Of a stretch of 23,386 nucleotides of DNA, positions 21,804-23,386 are shown in pieces (position 1 is the first letter of the stretch; each line of letters opens with the position of its first letter). A model generated the notes under the pieces. The model ran no database searches and was not told the origin of the DNA. It saw only the letters and a list, made by a program, of their open reading frames with translations. The stretch comes from JBOFOR01 sp051654865 (GTDB lineage Bacteria; Bacillota; Clostridia; Peptostreptococcales; Peptostreptococcaceae): assembly GCA_051654865.1 (NCBI GenBank), contig JBOFYV010000051.1, positions 1 through 23,386 of the forward strand, written 5' to 3'. The position numbers and the translations under genes are program-made.

Positions 21804-22556
21804 ATGAGCTCTGTAATAAAGTGGGAAATGAAAAAGAATTTAAGACTAGGTACAATAGCATTATGGATATTTGGATTAGTGTTATCATATGTTTGTATTC
21901 GTACAAATCAGAATGTAAGTGATACTTATGCTGATATATTTAGTAAATACTATGGACTAGCTCCAATTATGGGTATTATTATGTTTACAATGTTTTCAGG
22001 AAGTTTTATTCTTGAGTATAATAGCAATATGGATGGATTAATAAAGGCTAGTAAAAGTGGTACAAAACAATTAATTTTAGCAAAATTTATAGCTAATGGA
22101 ATATGTGCAAGTATTGTTAATCTGTCAGTACTTATACTTATAGTGTCAAAACCAGTATTTAAATTTGGAGTTAATGGATTAGATTTACCACTAAAAAGCT
22201 TATGGTATTTTGGAAATAGTGGATCTAATATAACTGTATTACAAATGTTATTAATAGTTAGTATAACTACAATTTTAGGTTCATTTTTATTTGCGGCTAT
22301 AGGATTATATTTATCATCTATAAATGAAAAAGCTACTACTCCATTTATAGTTGGTGGTATTATATTAGGGCTACCTTATTTAGGGATGCTTCCACAAGTT
22401 ATAACATTAAACTCACCGCTATATGGAATGTATTCTCAACTGCTTATAAGATATGGAGCACCTGTTAGTTCGTGGATAGTATTCGTAGGAATAGTGTTAG
22501 TAGGAACTACTATTCTTTACAATTTAACCAAAAAAAGTTTTGTAAAAGAAAGATAA
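21804..22556 (+). CDS. ABC-2-type permease, second membrane subunit
   Basis: A 250-aa membrane protein with about six hydrophobic segments, starting MSSVIKWEMKKNLRLGT, the same N-terminal style as the first permease. It carries a SINEKATTPFIVGGIILG segment resembling ABC-2 membrane domains. GGGAGGTG precedes ATG 21804, which begins two bases after the ATPase stop. With the 336-aa permease it probably makes a heteromeric channel. A terminator after it separates the transporter from the regulator genes, which may be reached by readthrough or have their own promoter. Confidence 0.85.
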   Translation: MSSVIKWEMKKNLRLGTIALWIFGLVLSYVCIRTNQNVSDTYADIFSKYYGLAPIMGIIMFTMFSGSFILEYNSNMDGLIKASKSGTKQLILAKFIANGICASIVNLSVLILIVSKPVFKFGVNGLDLPLKSLWYFGNSGSNITVLQMLLIVSITTILGSFLFAAIGLYLSSINEKATTPFIVGGIILGLPYLGMLPQVITLNSPLYGMYSQLLIRYGAPVSSWIVFVGIVLVGTTILYNLTKKSFVKER

Positions 22557-22561
22557 TATAT

Positions 22562-22591
22562 AAGAGAAAAGTTTTTGCTTTTCTCTTTTTT
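22562..22591 (+). terminator. terminator after the exporter genes
   Basis: 10-bp stem AAGAGAAAAG (22562-22571) with 22578-22587, 6-nt loop, followed by T to 22591. The stem is AT/purine-rich and only moderately stable, so partial readthrough into the regulator gene is plausible. Confidence 0.75.
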
Positions 22592-22626
22592 GGTATACTA
22601 AGTATAGACAAAAAATGGAGGAAACT

Positions 22627-23349
22627 ATGAACATAAATACAAAAAATAGCAAAATACTTATCGTTGATGATGAGATTGAAATATTAAAACTACTAAAAAT
22701 GGTACTAACAAAAGAAGGATTTGAAAATATTTACACAGCCCAAAATGGAAAAGAAGCTATAAAATTATTTGAAGAAATAAGCCCAGATTTAGCAATACTA
22801 GATGTGATGCTACCAGATATGGAAGGCTATGATATATGCAAAATAATAAGAAAAACATCCAATATACCTATACTATTCTTATCAGCAAAAGGAGATGAAC
22901 TAGATAGAATAATGGGACTTGCAATAGGTGCTGATGATTATATAACAAAGCCTTTTAGTCCAAAGGAGGTAGCTCTTAGAGTGAAAATTCAACTTACAAA
23001 AAGTATGATGATAAATAACAATGTAAAATCTAAAGATAATAGCAAAATAATTGCTACTCCATTTGAAATAGATGAAGAAAAGATGGAAGTAAGAAAAAAT
23101 GGAGAAGTTGTAGAACTAAAGGCTAAAGAGTACAAAATGTTTGTATATATGCTAAAACATAAAAATCAAATAATAAGTAAAGATAGATTTTGTGATGAAG
23201 TCTGGGGAGAGGACTATATAGGATTTGATAATACAATAATGGTTCATATTAGAAAGCTTAGAGAAAAATTAGAAGATAACCCATCAAAACCAGAATATAT
23301 CCTAACAGTAAAAGGACTAGGCTATAAGCTTCAAATAAAGGATGAATAA
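22627..23349 (+). CDS. OmpR/PhoB-family response regulator
   Basis: A 240-aa two-component regulator. The receiver domain has the acidic pair D14-D15, phospho-acceptor D59 in LAILDVMLPD, the LSAK switch and K of YITKPFSP. The C-terminal winged helix (about 145-238) includes LKAKEYKMFVYMLKHKNQIIS, DNTIMVHIRKLREKL and LTVKGLGYKL. The start is ATG 22627 after GGAGGA at 22617-22622; the in-frame ATG at 22615 overlaps this site. The histidine kinase gene follows 2 bases after the stop. The tandem TTTAAGGTT site upstream of the exporter is its likely target. Confidence 0.95.
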   Translation: MNINTKNSKILIVDDEIEILKLLKMVLTKEGFENIYTAQNGKEAIKLFEEISPDLAILDVMLPDMEGYDICKIIRKTSNIPILFLSAKGDELDRIMGLAIGADDYITKPFSPKEVALRVKIQLTKSMMINNNVKSKDNSKIIATPFEIDEEKMEVRKNGEVVELKAKEYKMFVYMLKHKNQIISKDRFCDEVWGEDYIGFDNTIMVHIRKLREKLEDNPSKPEYILTVKGLGYKLQIKDE

Positions 23350-23351
23350 AA

Positions 23352-23386
23352 ATGAAGATAAAATTAACTCTTAGATATGTATTAAG
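23352..23386 (+). CDS. 5' end of a probable sensor histidine kinase (partial)
   Basis: ATG 23352, preceded by AAGGA at 23338-23342 and two bases after the regulator's stop, opens a frame MKIKLTLRYVL that runs off the window. The short basic start leading into hydrophobic residues is how many membrane histidine kinases begin. The identity as the cognate kinase is inferred from position only. Confidence 0.65.
   Translation, partial: MKIKLTLRYVL

Overview
The window looks like chromosomal DNA from a low-GC, Gram-positive anaerobe of the Clostridia. Peptostreptococcaceae (Clostridioides, Paraclostridium, Romboutsia and relatives) is my best guess. The reasons are very AT-rich DNA, strong AGGAGG-type ribosome binding sites, an L27 with the Firmicutes N-terminal extension, an L21 leader, short single-cluster ferredoxins and a CD1871A-type CxxC mini-protein. 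The genus cannot be fixed from the sequence. I see no tRNA, rRNA, CRISPR array, transposase or phage gene.

Layout. 1-1.2 kb: the start of a leftward gene, then an unknown small protein and an AlkD-type DNA glycosylase. 1.4-3.6 kb: an NhaC-type antiporter followed by a ferredoxin-nitroreductase fusion. 3.7-5.3 kb: thymidine kinase, a 62-residue ferredoxin behind a perfect 30-bp inverted repeat, and a PH-domain protein. 5.4-7.4 kb: a membrane-anchored TPR-GGDEF diguanylate cyclase. 7.6-9.8 kb (minus): catalase-peroxidase KatG, bracketed by an interrupted 22-bp direct repeat. 9.9-11.1 kb: a doubtful small membrane ORF, then an L21 leader with rplU and rpmA; the prp gene usually found between them is absent. 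11.2-13.2 kb: an alanine/ornithine racemase-family enzyme, an MgtC/SapB membrane protein, and a convergent hypothetical gene. 13.4-15.8 kb: a two-gene ABC exporter whose -10 box lies inside a palindrome. 15.9-16.8 kb (minus): a Rieske-type oxygenase. 17.0-17.35 kb: a DUF134-like HTH/zinc-ribbon protein.

17.5-19.65 kb holds the most system-like part: four tightly packed or overlapping genes for exported redox chemistry. They encode a thioredoxin-fold lipoprotein that has lost its CxxC, a 45-residue one-TM protein ending in a CxxC, a polytopic NapH-like 4Fe-4S protein, and a TlpA-type thioredoxin lipoprotein with an intact CGSC. The layout suggests a membrane relay moving electrons from cytoplasmic Fe-S clusters to thiols outside the cell.

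19.8-23.4 kb: a permease-ATPase-permease ABC exporter followed by an OmpR-family response regulator and the first codons of what should be its histidine kinase. The promoter has a good -10, no -35, and a tandem 9-bp repeat of 11-bp period where an OmpR-type activator would bind, so the module is probably self-regulated and may respond to a cell-envelope drug or peptide. Oxygen-related genes (katG, Rieske oxygenase) recur in a genome that otherwise looks anaerobic.
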